A stretch of 64,000 bases of DNA from G965198795 sp965198795 (GCA_965198795.1 OZ240674.1:2604001-2668000); one strand, 5' to 3'. Shown: positions 25,307 to 34,385, numbered from the stretch's first letter. Numbers and translations are program-made. Notes: a model not told the origin generated them from the letters alone.

Positions 25307-27787
25307 CTACAGTTCCCGCGCCACTTCCTCGACGTTGAAGCACTCGATCCGGTCGCCGGCTTGGAGGTCCTGATAATTGGAGAAGGCCATGCCGCATTCC
25401 ATTCCGGAGCCGACCTCCCTGGCGTCGTCCTTGAAGCGTTTGAGTTGCGAAAGCTCGCCTTCGTGGATCACCGTGTCGTCGCGCAGAAGGCGCACCCTGG
25501 CGCCCCGCTTGACCTGACCCTCGGTAACCACACAACCGGCGATTTTGCCAACCTTCGAGATACTGAAAACCTCCTTGATCTCGGCATAGCCCAGAAAGGT
25601 CTCCCTGATTTCCGGAGCCAGCATGCCGGACAGCACTTTCCTCACGTCGTCGGTCAGGTCGTAGATGATCGAGTAATAGCGGATATCCACGCCGTCCCGT
25701 TTCGCCAAGTCGCGGGCTTGGGGGTTGGCGCGGACATTGAATCCGATGACCAGCGCCCCGGACGCGCGGGCCAGCGTGACATCGGACTCGTTGACGCCCC
25801 CGACGCCCGAGTGCAGAATCCGCACCTTGACCTCGTCGCCGGCGAGCTTGTCCAACGCGCCCAGGATGGCTTCCAGCGAGCCATGCACGTCGGCCTTGAC
25901 GACGACCGGCATGCCCTCGGCCTCGCCTTCTTGAATCCGCTCGAACATTTGCTCCAGCGAACCCCGCGCGGACGCCGCCGCCTGACGCTCACGGTCCCGC
26001 CGCTGACGGAATTCGGCCACTTCACGGGCTTTCGCCTCCGTATCGACAACGACGAAATCGTCACCGGCGCCGGGCGTGCCTTGCAGACCCAGCACCTCCA
26101 CCGGCATGCTGGGCCCCGCCGCCCTCACTTGACGTCCGCCGGCGTCCATCATGGCCCGCACCCGGCCCCACTCGGCGCCGCATACGAAGATGTCGCCGAC
26201 ATTGAGCGTGCCTTTTTGCACCAGAACGGTGGCGACGGAGCCTTTGCCGCGCTCTATCTTGGATTCGACGATGACGCCTTCCGCGGTCCGGTCCGGATTG
26301 GCCTTTAATTCCAGCAACTCGGATTGCAGCAGGATCGCTTCTTCCAGCTTGTCCAGGTTCATTTTTTTCAGCGCGGAGACTTCCACCGCCTGCACGTCGC
26401 CGCCCATGTCCTCCACCTGGACGTCGTGCTGAAGCAGTTCCGTCTTCACTCTCGTGGAGTCCGCTTCCGGCTTATCCATTTTGTTGATGGCCACGATCAT
26501 GGGAACTTCGGCGGCCTTGGAATGGGCGATGGCCTCGATTGTCTGGGGCATGACGCCGTCATCGGCCGCGACGCAAAGTACGACGATGTCCGTCACCTTG
26601 GCTCCGCGCGCGCGCATTTCCGTGAAGGCCGCGTGGCCCGGCGTGTCGATGAAGCTGATCTTGGCGCCCGACGGGGTTTCAACCTGATAGGCGCCGATAT
26701 GCTGGGTAATGCCGCCGGCTTCATGCGCCGCGACGTCCGTGGAGCGCATGGCGTCCAGCAACGAGGTCTTGCCATGATCGACATGACCCATGACGGTCAC
26801 GACCGGCGCGCGCGCCTCCAGGTCCCCCTCGGCGTCCCCGGCCGTGACCAGCGCGTCTTCCACGTCCGCTTCCGACACGCGCTTGATCTTGTGGCCGAAT
26901 TCCTCGACAACCAACTCGGCCGTATCCGCGTCAATCGTCTGGGTGATGGTCGCCATCACCCCTAATTTCATCAGCGACTTCACGACGTCGCCGCCCCGCT
27001 CGGCCATCCTCTGGGCCAACTCCTGAACGGTGATCGCTTCCGGCACGATGACCTCACGGACGACTTTTTTGCCTTCTTGAAGCTGCTCGCGCTGTTTCTG
27101 TTTTTCCCGCTCACGGGCCCGGCGGAACGAGGCGGCGGAGCGCTGACGCCCCTCATCCAGGTTAAGGGCGTCGGAAATCGACAGTTTTCCGGACCGGCGG
27201 CGGCGGTCCTCATAGCGGGCCGTCGGCGCCTGTTTCCTCGGCTCGGCCTTAGCGGCTTTGCGAGGTTTCGCGCGTTCCGCTTCCTGTGAGTCCTCGCGGG
27301 TCCGCACCGGGCGCGTTTCCTGGCTTTGCGCCAGCGCCTGGGCCTCGGCGATTTTCTGGGCTTCGTTTTCCGGACCGGGTTCCGCCCGCGCTTCCACCGC
27401 CGGTTCAGACACCGGCCCGGGCCCGCGGCCGGCCTTTTCCGCCATCCGTTCAGCTTCCTCCGCCTTGTGGATTTTCCGTTCTTCCTCGGCCTTGTTGGCT
27501 TCTTCCAGCGCTTTCGCGCGCGCGGCCACTTCACCCTCGGTCAGATTGGCGAGCTGCGCCGGGTCCATGATTTCCGAAGCGGCGGACGGAGACGCTTCCG
27601 CCGTGTCCAGTTTCGGTTGAGTGGAGCGCTTTTTGCGCACTTCCACCTGCACGGTCTTCGAACGGCCATGCGAGAAGTTCTGCCGGGTTTGGCGCTTCTC
27701 GACGGTCGTCTTGAGCGACAGCTTGCCGCCGCCGCCCAGGCCCAGCCTGCCCTTGCCTTTACTGTCTTTTTCAGTCGTCTCAGCCAT
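25307..27787 (-). CDS. infB: Translation initiation factor IF-2
   Basis: IF-2 is the GTPase that recruits initiator tRNA to the 30S subunit. From ATG 27787 the protein has 826 residues; an ATG 12 bases earlier is also in frame. The N-terminus LSLKTTVEKRQTRQNFSHGR is the alphaproteobacterial IF2-associated domain, followed by a long charged, Ala/Glu/Arg-rich linker, the IF2_N domain (ITVQELAQRMAERGGDVVKS) and the G domain with GHVDHGKT near residue 334, DTPGH and NKMD motifs, then domains II to IV. It lies 45 bp after the ylxR/L7Ae gene. Confidence 0.98.
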   Translation of the reverse strand: MAETTEKDSKGKGRLGLGGGGKLSLKTTVEKRQTRQNFSHGRSKTVQVEVRKKRSTQPKLDTAEASPSAASEIMDPAQLANLTEGEVAARAKALEEANKAEEERKIHKAEEAERMAEKAGRGPGPVSEPAVEARAEPGPENEAQKIAEAQALAQSQETRPVRTREDSQEAERAKPRKAAKAEPRKQAPTARYEDRRRRSGKLSISDALNLDEGRQRSAASFRRAREREKQKQREQLQEGKKVVREVIVPEAITVQELAQRMAERGGDVVKSLMKLGVMATITQTIDADTAELVVEEFGHKIKRVSEADVEDALVTAGDAEGDLEARAPVVTVMGHVDHGKTSLLDAMRSTDVAAHEAGGITQHIGAYQVETPSGAKISFIDTPGHAAFTEMRARGAKVTDIVVLCVAADDGVMPQTIEAIAHSKAAEVPMIVAINKMDKPEADSTRVKTELLQHDVQVEDMGGDVQAVEVSALKKMNLDKLEEAILLQSELLELKANPDRTAEGVIVESKIERGKGSVATVLVQKGTLNVGDIFVCGAEWGRVRAMMDAGGRQVRAAGPSMPVEVLGLQGTPGAGDDFVVVDTEAKAREVAEFRQRRDRERQAAASARGSLEQMFERIQEGEAEGMPVVVKADVHGSLEAILGALDKLAGDEVKVRILHSGVGGVNESDVTLARASGALVIGFNVRANPQARDLAKRDGVDIRYYSIIYDLTDDVRKVLSGMLAPEIRETFLGYAEIKEVFSISKVGKIAGCVVTEGQVKRGARVRLLRDDTVIHEGELSQLKRFKDDAREVGSGMECGMAFSNYQDLQAGDRIECFNVEEVAREL

Positions 27788-27832
27788 GCTCGTTTCCAAT
27801 CATCGACAGGGCGCGAACCCCCGTCACACCGT

Positions 27833-28471
27833 TCATTCGTTTTGCCCCATGGGGGCTTGGGCGCCGTTTCGAAACCCCGCGAGGCGGCCCAGATCGCGAG
27901 CCACCCTGTCCGTCAATCCGCCGGGCTTCAGCACCGCGTGGACAACCGCGCCGCGTCCCAGCGCCGCCCCCAGTTCCACCGACGTCAGAACCGCCGTTTC
28001 CGGCATGCCTCCCGCCAACGCCCGTATCTTGCCCCGGCCCCCGTCCGCGCCGTCCAAGGCGCCGAGGACGAGACCGGGCCGTTCCGCCTTCAACGCGCCG
28101 CGGACCTTCTCGTAGCCCGCCGTCACCAAACCGGCGCGCCGCGCCAGACCCAGCAAATGGGAACAGCGCTTCGCCAGAAGGGTCTCCAGCCGGTCGTCCA
28201 GATCCGCCGCGACCTCGACCTTCCGGCGCGCGGCCCGGGCGAACAACCGTCTGGAGAGCGCCGTATGTACCATATCCCTTTCCGCGCTCAACCAGATTCC
28301 CCGGCCGGGAAGTCGCTCCTCCAGATCGGGCGCCAACTCCGCGCCGGGCCCGACGACAAAGCGGATCATCCGGTCCGTCGGGCGGCTCTCTCCGCTGGCG
28401 ATACAGCGCCGCCGCGGGCCGTCCGCCGCATCCGCCGCATCGGGGGGCCGGGCCTGATCGGGCGGGGTCAG
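27833..28471 (-). CDS. ylxR: YlxR/L7Ae-type RNA-binding protein, no canonical start codon
   Basis: The frame between nusA and infB encodes a YlxR domain fused to an L7Ae-like RNA-binding domain (residues about 100-200, LLGLARRAGLVTAGYEKV). The conserved YlxR opening RRCIASGESRPTDRMIRFVVGP lies partly upstream of the first ATG (28369). That frame is open back to the nusA stop but contains no ATG, GTG or TTG, so starting at ATG 28369 would remove the conserved Cys-SGE motif. A CTG at 28471, or coupled re-initiation after nusA, are possible; I extend to the CTG. The protein probably modulates RNase P or nusA-infB transcripts, by homology. Confidence 0.8.
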   Translation of the reverse strand: MTPPDQARPPDAADAADGPRRRCIASGESRPTDRMIRFVVGPGAELAPDLEERLPGRGIWLSAERDMVHTALSRRLFARAARRKVEVAADLDDRLETLLAKRCSHLLGLARRAGLVTAGYEKVRGALKAERPGLVLGALDGADGGRGKIRALAGGMPETAVLTSVELGAALGRGAVVHAVLKPGGLTDRVARDLGRLAGFRNGAQAPMGQNE

Positions 28472-28474
28472 GTC

Positions 28475-30058
28475 TCAGGCTCCTTCCGTTTCCGTATTGG
28501 TTTCGGCCTCGGGCGCCGCGCCGGCGCCCTCTTCGTCGGCGAACCAGTGCGCCCGCGCCGCCATGATCACGGCGTTGGCCTCGTCTTCGCCGAGCGTGTC
28601 CTTCGGCAGAATCTCGATCAGCTCGTCCGCCGCCAGGTCGGCCAGATCGTCACGGGTCTTCAGGCCGTTCTCGCCAAGCGCCACCAGAATGGCGGGCGTG
28701 ACGCCCGCTATTTCCGCCACATCGTCCTCGACGCCCAGCTCCTTGCGCTTCTCGTCCATCAGCGCGTCCCGGTTTTCCAGGTAGCTTTGGGCGCGGGCGC
28801 GGAGTTCTTCGGCGACTTCCTCATCGAAGCCCTCAATGTCGAGCAGGTCGTCGATGGCGACATAAGCCACTTCCTCGACGGCGGTGAAACCCTCGGTCAC
28901 CAGCAGGTGGGCGATCACGTCATCCACGTCCAGGGCCTCGACGAACAGAGCCGAGCGGGCGTGGAACTCTTCCTGACGGCGCTCCGACTCTTCGGCTTCC
29001 GTCATGATGTCGATGTCCCAGCCGGAAAGCTGGGACGCGAGACGCACGTTCTGACCCCGCCGGCCAATAGCGAGGGACAGTTGATCATCCGGCACAACGA
29101 CCTCAATCCGGTTGGCGTCCTCATCCAAAACGACTTTGGCCACCTCGGCCGGCGCCAGGCCGTTGACGATGAAGGTCGCCGGATCTTGCGACCACTGGAT
29201 GATGTCGATTTTCTCGCCTTGCAGTTCGCCGACCACGGCTTGAACACGCGAACCGCGCATTCCGATACACGGACCGACGGGGTCGATGGATGTGTCGTGG
29301 CTGATTACGGCGATCTTGGCGCGCGAGCCCGGATCACGGGCGACGGCCTTGATTTCAATGATGCCGTCATAAATTTCCGGCACTTCCTGGGCGAACAGTT
29401 TCGCCATGAGTTGCGGATGGGTTCTGGACAGGAATATCTGCGGCCCGCGCGGCTCTTCGCGCACATCCATGATGTAGGCCCGAACCCGGTCGCCGTTGTT
29501 GAAGTGCTCGCGGGGGATCGACTCATCGCGGCGCAGCAGGGCCTCGGCCTTGCCCAGATCGACGACGACGTTGCCGTACTCAATCCGCTTCACCAGGCCG
29601 TTGACCACTTCGCCGGCGCGGTCTTTGTATTCCTCGAACTGACGCTTGCGCTCGGCCTCGCGCACTTTCTGCACGATGACCTGCTTCGCGGTCTGGGCGG
29701 CGATGCGGCCGAAATCAATAGGCGGCAGAGGATCGATCAGGAACTCGCCGACGGCGGCGTCCGCTTTCTTGCGTTGAGCCATAGTCAAGCGCAGTTGCGT
29801 GATTTCGTTTTCCATTTCGTCGTCGTCGCCGATGACCTCGATATAGCGGGCCAGCGTAATGGCGCCGGTCGTGCGGTTGATACGGGCGCGGATATCGTGC
29901 TCCAGGCCGTACTTCGACCGGCCGGCCTTCTGAATGGCCTGCTCCATGGCTTCCAGGACTTCATCGCGCTCAATCCCCTTGTCGCGCGCGACGGTGTCAG
30001 CGACGATCAGCATTTCGGGGCGCGCGTGAACGGCGCTGGCTTCAATGGTCTCGCTCAT
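28475..30058 (-). CDS. nusA: Transcription termination/antitermination protein NusA
   Basis: NusA binds RNA polymerase and nascent RNA to control pausing, termination and antitermination. The 527-residue protein has the N-terminal RNAP-binding domain, S1 domain (GEVVNGLVKRIEYGNVVVDLG), KH1 (IDPVGPCIGMRGSRVQAVVGE), KH2 (LSLAIGRRGQNVRLASQLSGW) and two C-terminal helical repeats, ending with an acidic Glu/Ala-rich tail. It is separated from rimP by 28 bp and is in the same reading frame as the following ylxR frame. Confidence 0.98.
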   Translation of the reverse strand: MSETIEASAVHARPEMLIVADTVARDKGIERDEVLEAMEQAIQKAGRSKYGLEHDIRARINRTTGAITLARYIEVIGDDDEMENEITQLRLTMAQRKKADAAVGEFLIDPLPPIDFGRIAAQTAKQVIVQKVREAERKRQFEEYKDRAGEVVNGLVKRIEYGNVVVDLGKAEALLRRDESIPREHFNNGDRVRAYIMDVREEPRGPQIFLSRTHPQLMAKLFAQEVPEIYDGIIEIKAVARDPGSRAKIAVISHDTSIDPVGPCIGMRGSRVQAVVGELQGEKIDIIQWSQDPATFIVNGLAPAEVAKVVLDEDANRIEVVVPDDQLSLAIGRRGQNVRLASQLSGWDIDIMTEAEESERRQEEFHARSALFVEALDVDDVIAHLLVTEGFTAVEEVAYVAIDDLLDIEGFDEEVAEELRARAQSYLENRDALMDEKRKELGVEDDVAEIAGVTPAILVALGENGLKTRDDLADLAADELIEILPKDTLGEDEANAVIMAARAHWFADEEGAGAAPEAETNTETEGA

Positions 30059-30086
30059 CGGATATCACTCATCTGACTAAGGTCCC

Positions 30087-30596
30087 TCACTCTTCGGTCT
30101 CCAAAACCGCTTCTCCGGCGAAAGCGGCGATCAATTCGTCGGTTAACAGCAATTTGGCGCGCTTGACGCCGGAGAACGGCAACCGAACCCGGCTGGCGTC
30201 ATCCGCCAGGTCCATTACGATATCACCGTCTTCGAGCCCGGCGATCCGGCCCTTGAAACGCCGCCGGCCGCCGATGGTCACGTCCATTTCCACCCGCGCC
30301 GCAAGGCCCGCGAACCGCTCGTAATCCCCGGGCCGCGTCAGGGGGCGGTCAACACCCGGCGAGCTGACTTCCAAGGTGTAGGCTTTATTGATCGGGTCTT
30401 CCACGTCCAGCAGCGCCGAAACCGCCCGGCTGACGTCGGCGCAATGATCCACTGTCATGGCGGAACCATCTGCGGGTTCCGCCATGATCTGAAGCTTCAT
30501 GCGCTGATTGCCGCTCAGCGACACACGCACGAGCTCAATCCCCATGCCCTCCAGGGCCGGTTCAATGATCGCGGCGACTTTCGCTTCCAGGCCCAA
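30087..30596 (-). CDS. rimP: Ribosome maturation factor RimP
   Basis: RimP acts in early 30S assembly. With a TTG start at 30596 the protein has 169 residues and begins LGLEAKVAAIIEPALEGMG, the normal RimP N-terminus, with a GGAG ribosome-binding site 9 bases upstream. A longer frame reaches 30683, but it would be translated through a GC-rich hairpin followed by a T-run and adds MRWIRAGPPFLF, which is unlike RimP. The central TLEVSSPGVDRPL motif is diagnostic. First gene of the rimP-nusA-ylxR-infB-rbfA-truB-rpsO-pnp operon. Confidence 0.93.
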   Translation of the reverse strand: MGLEAKVAAIIEPALEGMGIELVRVSLSGNQRMKLQIMAEPADGSAMTVDHCADVSRAVSALLDVEDPINKAYTLEVSSPGVDRPLTRPGDYERFAGLAARVEMDVTIGGRRRFKGRIAGLEDGDIVMDLADDASRVRLPFSGVKRAKLLLTDELIAAFAGEAVLETEE

Positions 30597-30605
30597 GCGG
30601 ATGAT

Positions 30606-30609
30606 CTCC
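30606..30609 (-). promoter_or_regulatory. Ribosome-binding site deciding the rimP start
   Basis: GGAG, 9 bases upstream of TTG 30596. About 10-35 bases further upstream (minus strand, 30620-30645) a GGCGGGTCCGCC inverted segment followed by TTTTTTG resembles a leader hairpin or attenuator. Confidence 0.6.
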
Positions 30610-30782
30610 GAATTCCAAAACAAAAAAGGCGGACCCGCCCGGATCCACCTCATTAATGGGGCTTTATCAGCGACCCTTATCAATGAAGGCGGTCATTGAA
30701 CTGAATGACCACGGTGCGATGTATACGCCTGTCCGGGGGAAAACTCAACCGTTCGCTTCCACGCGCGCTCCGCGACCGCTCG

Positions 30783-31570
30783 TCATCCTCTGGAAACCCT
30801 CAGGAACAATTCGACAAGCCGTGTGTTCACATAGTAATTCCCGCGCCGGGCCTTGTGCTTCCGCACGAAATCATGCGCCGCGAGCCGCTCCAGATACCGC
30901 GACGCCGTCTGACGCGTGACGCCGAGGTCTCTTTCGACGAACGCGATCCTGGTGTAAGGGTGGCGAAACAAGTTGTTCAAAAGGTCCTGGGAGTAAAGTT
31001 TCGGCAACTTCGTCCGCATCTTGTTTTTGACGTCCGCCATCTGGAACCGGACTCCTTCGACAAGTTCCAGGGTTTTGGCCGCCGTCTCGGAAACGCCGTC
31101 CAGAATGTATAGAACCTAGAGCTCCCAAATTCCGGTCTCCCGCACGTTTTGCAGTCCCTGATAATAAGCGTCCTTGTTAAGGTTGATGTATCGGCTGAGA
31201 TAAAGGATGGGGGTCTCCAACAGCCTGGTTTTGGTCAAATACAGAACATTCAGGATTCGACCGATGCGCCCATTGCCATCGGGAAACGGGTGAATGCTCT
31301 CGAACTTAGTTCCGCCTGGAACAGGTCGTCATGCGTCGTGATGATATTCTCGACTTCCGAACTGGCCTTGGCTTCCTGAAGCGCCAGACTGTCGATGAGA
31401 ATTTCCTGATTTGGGATCACCGCGGCGCGCCCTTTTAACTTGGCCAAGGCTCTGTTCGCCCTGGCCAGAGCTTTCAAGATAGGCACCGTCTCGAAGTCGA
31501 CCAGCGGCGGTAGGTTCGGTAACTGGTAGGATGGAGTCATCGTGTTAACTTTTTCCCATTTCTTTAACAT
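30783..31570 (-). pseudogene. Fic-family protein, broken
   Basis: Fic proteins transfer AMP (or similar) to target proteins. The N-terminal domain is intact (PSYQLPNLPPLVDFETVPIL, then EVENIITTHDDLFQAE), then the frame shifts and the catalytic motif HPFPDGNGRIGR follows at once, although about 80 residues normally lie between. That segment is therefore deleted, at about 31300. Further on, an in-frame TAG at 31118-31116 interrupts WEL-VLYIL. The C-terminal winged-helix part (VTRQTASRYLERLAAHDF) is preserved up to 30783. The catalytic His-containing motif survives in DNA, but no full product can be made. Confidence 0.88.
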
Positions 31571-31645
31571 GAAAAATGCCTTGTATTCAAAAAAACGCGA
31601 ACCTTTAACACGATCAGTGGAGTCACACTACCGCGGCCGACCAAT

Positions 31646-32332
31646 CTAGCGCCGCCGAAACGTAAGATACACACAGGGTTTGCCGTCTTTCAGGGCCTTT
31701 TCCTCATAGCGCGTGCGGCGCCAGTCGGCGGGGGGCGTCCGCCAATCCTCCGGCCCCGCGGCGTCCCAGGCGAAAGCCGGGTGCCGGGTGATCCGCTCCA
31801 GCGCCCAGGACACATGACCCATGTGATCGGACGCGAAACGGAACTCGGCGCCAGGTTTCATCACGCGGGCCAGCTGGTCCAATGTCTCGGCTTGGACAAA
31901 GCGCCTGCGGTGATGGCGCTTCTTCGGCCACGGGTCCGCGAACAACAGAAAGAACCGGTCGATGGAGGCGTCCGGCAAGGCGGGCAGCAAGATACGCGCG
32001 TCCTCGTTCCAGACGCGCACGTTGTCCAGGCCCCGTTCGTCCACGTCGCGGAGCAGCATGGCGACGCCGTTGATGAACGGCTCGCAGCCAATGAAACCGG
32101 CGTCCGGGCGCGCCGCCGCCTGGTGGGCGAGATGTTCGCCGCCGCCAAAACCGACCTCAAGCCAGACAGGAGCGTCGCGGCCGAAGAGAGTCACGAGATC
32201 GATAAATCCCTCGTCGGGGAGACCGGGGGTGAGCTTGGGCAACAGCTCATCGACCAGGCGCGCGCGGCTGGCGCGCAGGGGTCTCCCCTTGCGCCGGCCA
32301 TGGAACGTCGGTTTGTCGGGCGGGGACGGCAC
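31646..32332 (-). CDS. trmB: tRNA (guanine-N7-)-methyltransferase
   Basis: TrmB methylates G46 in the tRNA variable loop. The 228-residue protein has the SAM-binding motif WLEVGFGGGEHLAHQA, the family-specific LLFADPWPKKRHHRRRF with catalytic Asp, and the C-terminal DWRTPPADWRRTRYEEKAL. It lies 21 bp after metK on the same strand, so methyltransferase and SAM synthetase are co-transcribed and likely share riboswitch control. Confidence 0.97.
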   Translation of the reverse strand: MPSPPDKPTFHGRRKGRPLRASRARLVDELLPKLTPGLPDEGFIDLVTLFGRDAPVWLEVGFGGGEHLAHQAAARPDAGFIGCEPFINGVAMLLRDVDERGLDNVRVWNEDARILLPALPDASIDRFFLLFADPWPKKRHHRRRFVQAETLDQLARVMKPGAEFRFASDHMGHVSWALERITRHPAFAWDAAGPEDWRTPPADWRRTRYEEKALKDGKPCVYLTFRRR

Positions 32333-32353
32333 GAGGCCCTCCGTCTTGACGGC

Positions 32354-33538
32354 CTAGAAAGCGGCCTTCAACTGATCCGCCAGATCGGCGCGCTCCCACG
32401 AGAACCCGCCGTCCGCTTCCGGCGCCCGCCCAAAGTGGCCATAGGCCGCCGTGCGGGCGTAGATCGGCTTGTTCAACGCCAGGTGCTCGCGGATTCCGCG
32501 GGGCGACAGATTCACCATTTCCCGCAGCGCGTCGGACAGCCTGGCTTCATCCACCCGGTCCGCGCCGTGAGTGTTGACGTACACGGACAGCGGCTTGGAA
32601 ACGCCAATGGCGTAGGACAGTTGAATGGTGCATTTGTCCGCCAAGCCCGCGGCGACGACGTTCTTCGCCAGATAACGCGCGCCGTAAGCCGCGGAGCGGT
32701 CCACCTTCGTCGGGTCTTTGCCCGAAAACGCGCCGCCGCCATGCGGGGCCGCGCCGCCATAGGTGTCGACAATAATCTTCCGGCCCGTCAGGCCCGCGTC
32801 CCCATCCGGGCCGCCTATGACAAAGCGGCCGGTCGGGTTGACGTAGAATTCGTCCTCATCGCACATCCAGCCCGGGGGCAGGATTTTCTCGACGTGCGGA
32901 CGCACGATCTCGCGGACCTCGTCCTGGCCAAGGTCTTTCGAATGCTGGGTGGAGACGACGACGGACGTGGCCTTGACGGGCTTTCCGTTTTCATAAAGCA
33001 GCGTCACCTGGGACTTGGAGTCGGGACCCAAACCGGCGTTCGCGTCCGCGCGCCGGGCTTTCGCCAGAGAGCGCAGGATGGCGTGGGAGTACTGGATGGG
33101 AGCCGGCATCAGCTCGTCGGTCTCTGTGCAGGCGAAGCCGAACATGATCCCCTGGTCGCCGGCGCCCTCATCCTTATTCCCGGCGGAATCAACGCCGGCG
33201 GCGATGTCAGAGGACTGGGCGTGCAGCAACACGTCCACGCCAGATTTTTCCCAGTGGAAGGTGTCTTGCTCGTAGCCGATGTCCTTGATGACGGACCGCG
33301 CGATTTCCTCGATCAGCCCGGCGTTCACCTCGCCGCCATTCACGACCGGCGCGCCGGCGCGGAGTTCGCCGCCAATGATAACCTTGTTTGTGGTGACAAA
33401 GGTTTCGCAGCCGAGGCGCGAATTAACCGGTTCCGCCTCAAGCAACCGGTCCAGCACCGCGTCGGAAATCCGGTCGCAAATTTTATCCGGGTGGCCCTCG
33501 GACACGGATTCACTGGTAAATAAGTAAGAAGACGCCAT
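32354..33538 (-). CDS. metK: S-adenosylmethionine synthetase
   Basis: MetK makes SAM from methionine and ATP. The 394-residue protein has GHPDKICDRISDAVLD at the N-terminus, GAGDQGIMFGFA (ATP-binding) and GGGAFSGKDPTKVDRSAAY (phosphate-binding). ATG 33538 has a GGAG site a short distance upstream. A SAM-II riboswitch about 90 bp upstream predicts feedback repression by SAM. trmB follows directly. Confidence 0.98.
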   Translation of the reverse strand: MASSYLFTSESVSEGHPDKICDRISDAVLDRLLEAEPVNSRLGCETFVTTNKVIIGGELRAGAPVVNGGEVNAGLIEEIARSVIKDIGYEQDTFHWEKSGVDVLLHAQSSDIAAGVDSAGNKDEGAGDQGIMFGFACTETDELMPAPIQYSHAILRSLAKARRADANAGLGPDSKSQVTLLYENGKPVKATSVVVSTQHSKDLGQDEVREIVRPHVEKILPPGWMCDEDEFYVNPTGRFVIGGPDGDAGLTGRKIIVDTYGGAAPHGGGAFSGKDPTKVDRSAAYGARYLAKNVVAAGLADKCTIQLSYAIGVSKPLSVYVNTHGADRVDEARLSDALREMVNLSPRGIREHLALNKPIYARTAAYGHFGRAPEADGGFSWERADLADQLKAAF

Positions 33539-33627
33539 AGGTCCCTATCTCCGCGAAACGGTTACAACAATGGACCTCTGGGCTGGACGCCGATCACATA
33601 CGGGTCATACACGGAAAGGCGTCAAGC

Positions 33628-33680
33628 GCCCACTTAGCCTGGATTTACGTGGTGGCAAGCGGTCCAAATCCATCCACGTC
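33628..33680 (-). ncRNA. SAM-II riboswitch upstream of metK
   Basis: Read on the minus strand from 33680, the sequence has CGTGG, then GATTTG, then GCTTGC, then CCACG closing the P1 stem, followed by TAAA and GCTAAG. The order, spacing and conserved bases match the SAM-II consensus known from alphaproteobacterial methionine genes, whose H-type pseudoknot forms when SAM binds. It should lower metK-trmB expression when SAM is abundant. The distance of about 90 bases to the metK start is longer than in many examples, so the mechanism here may not be simple masking of the ribosome-binding site. Confidence 0.82.
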
Positions 33681-33720
33681 CGGGACAAGACGAATCATCC
33701 GCCTCGACAAGGCGGCGCAC

Positions 33721-33748
33721 TTTTTACAATGTTTCGGACCCGGGTCAA
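33721..33748 (-). promoter_or_regulatory. Candidate promoter of the metK riboswitch transcript
   Basis: TTGACC (33748-33743) and TAAAAA (33726-33721) are separated by 16 bases and lie about 40 bases upstream of the riboswitch, in the right direction. The -35 is good, the -10 moderate. Confidence 0.5.
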
Positions 33749-33769
33749 GGGGTCGTCGGGCCCCTGGGA

Positions 33770-34300
33770 TTAATCTTCGGCGCTCCCTCCCCTCGCCCCG
33801 GCGGAGCGGGACAGAGATTTAGCCAATTCGAACAGTTGCTTACGAACCGCCGGGTCGGAAATTCTATAATACGCCCGCACAAGCTCAAGAGTTTCACGCT
33901 TTTGCAGCGGATCATCGGTGAGAAACTCCTGTTCCTGTTCGGCCAACCCGGCGGCGTACTGCCCAGCCGGCGTCGATAATTCCGGCGGCAGGTCCTCGAA
34001 GAAAAACCCGATGGGAACCTGAAGCACCCGGGCGAACTGGAACAGGCGGCTGGCGCCAATGCGGTTGGCGCCCCGTTCGTACTTCTGAATTTGCTGGAAC
34101 GTCAGACCGACGGACTCGCCCAGCTTTTCCTGGCTGAGACCCAGAAGGGTCCTGCGCAGACGAAGCCGGCCGCCGACATGAATGTCAACCGGATTGGCGA
34201 CGCCGCCGGGAAGCCGCTGCCCCCTGCCGAGTTTCGGGAACGGGGGGCGCGCGCCACCGCCTCGGCCCGCCGCTTCCCCCGTTTTCTTGTTTTTTGCCAT
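33770..34300 (-). CDS. XRE-family transcriptional regulator
   Basis: This 176-residue cytosolic protein has a basic, Gly-rich N-terminal extension and then a helix-turn-helix domain at about residues 45-100 (LRRTLLGLSQEKLGESVGLT and QQIQKYERGANRIG), followed by a helical C-terminus. This type is conserved between lnt and metK in many alphaproteobacteria. It lies 85 bp after lnt on the same strand. Its targets cannot be read here. Confidence 0.9.
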   Translation of the reverse strand: MAKNKKTGEAAGRGGGARPPFPKLGRGQRLPGGVANPVDIHVGGRLRLRRTLLGLSQEKLGESVGLTFQQIQKYERGANRIGASRLFQFARVLQVPIGFFFEDLPPELSTPAGQYAAGLAEQEQEFLTDDPLQKRETLELVRAYYRISDPAVRKQLFELAKSLSRSAGARGGSAED

Positions 34301-34385
34301 GCGAAATCCACTCCATGCCTGCGCATTCCAGTCTGAGCGACATTGATAACGCTATACCAAAAGGACGCCGCCGGCGTCCAGCGGC

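Noticed and set aside
27326..30076. A plus-strand open frame of 916 codons opposite infB, ylxR and nusA
   Set aside because: It is antisense to three well-conserved genes and arises from high-GC codon bias; it shows no family features.
31781..33523. A plus-strand open frame of 580 codons opposite trmB and metK
   Set aside because: It is the antisense shadow of two certain genes, with low-complexity translation and no motif.
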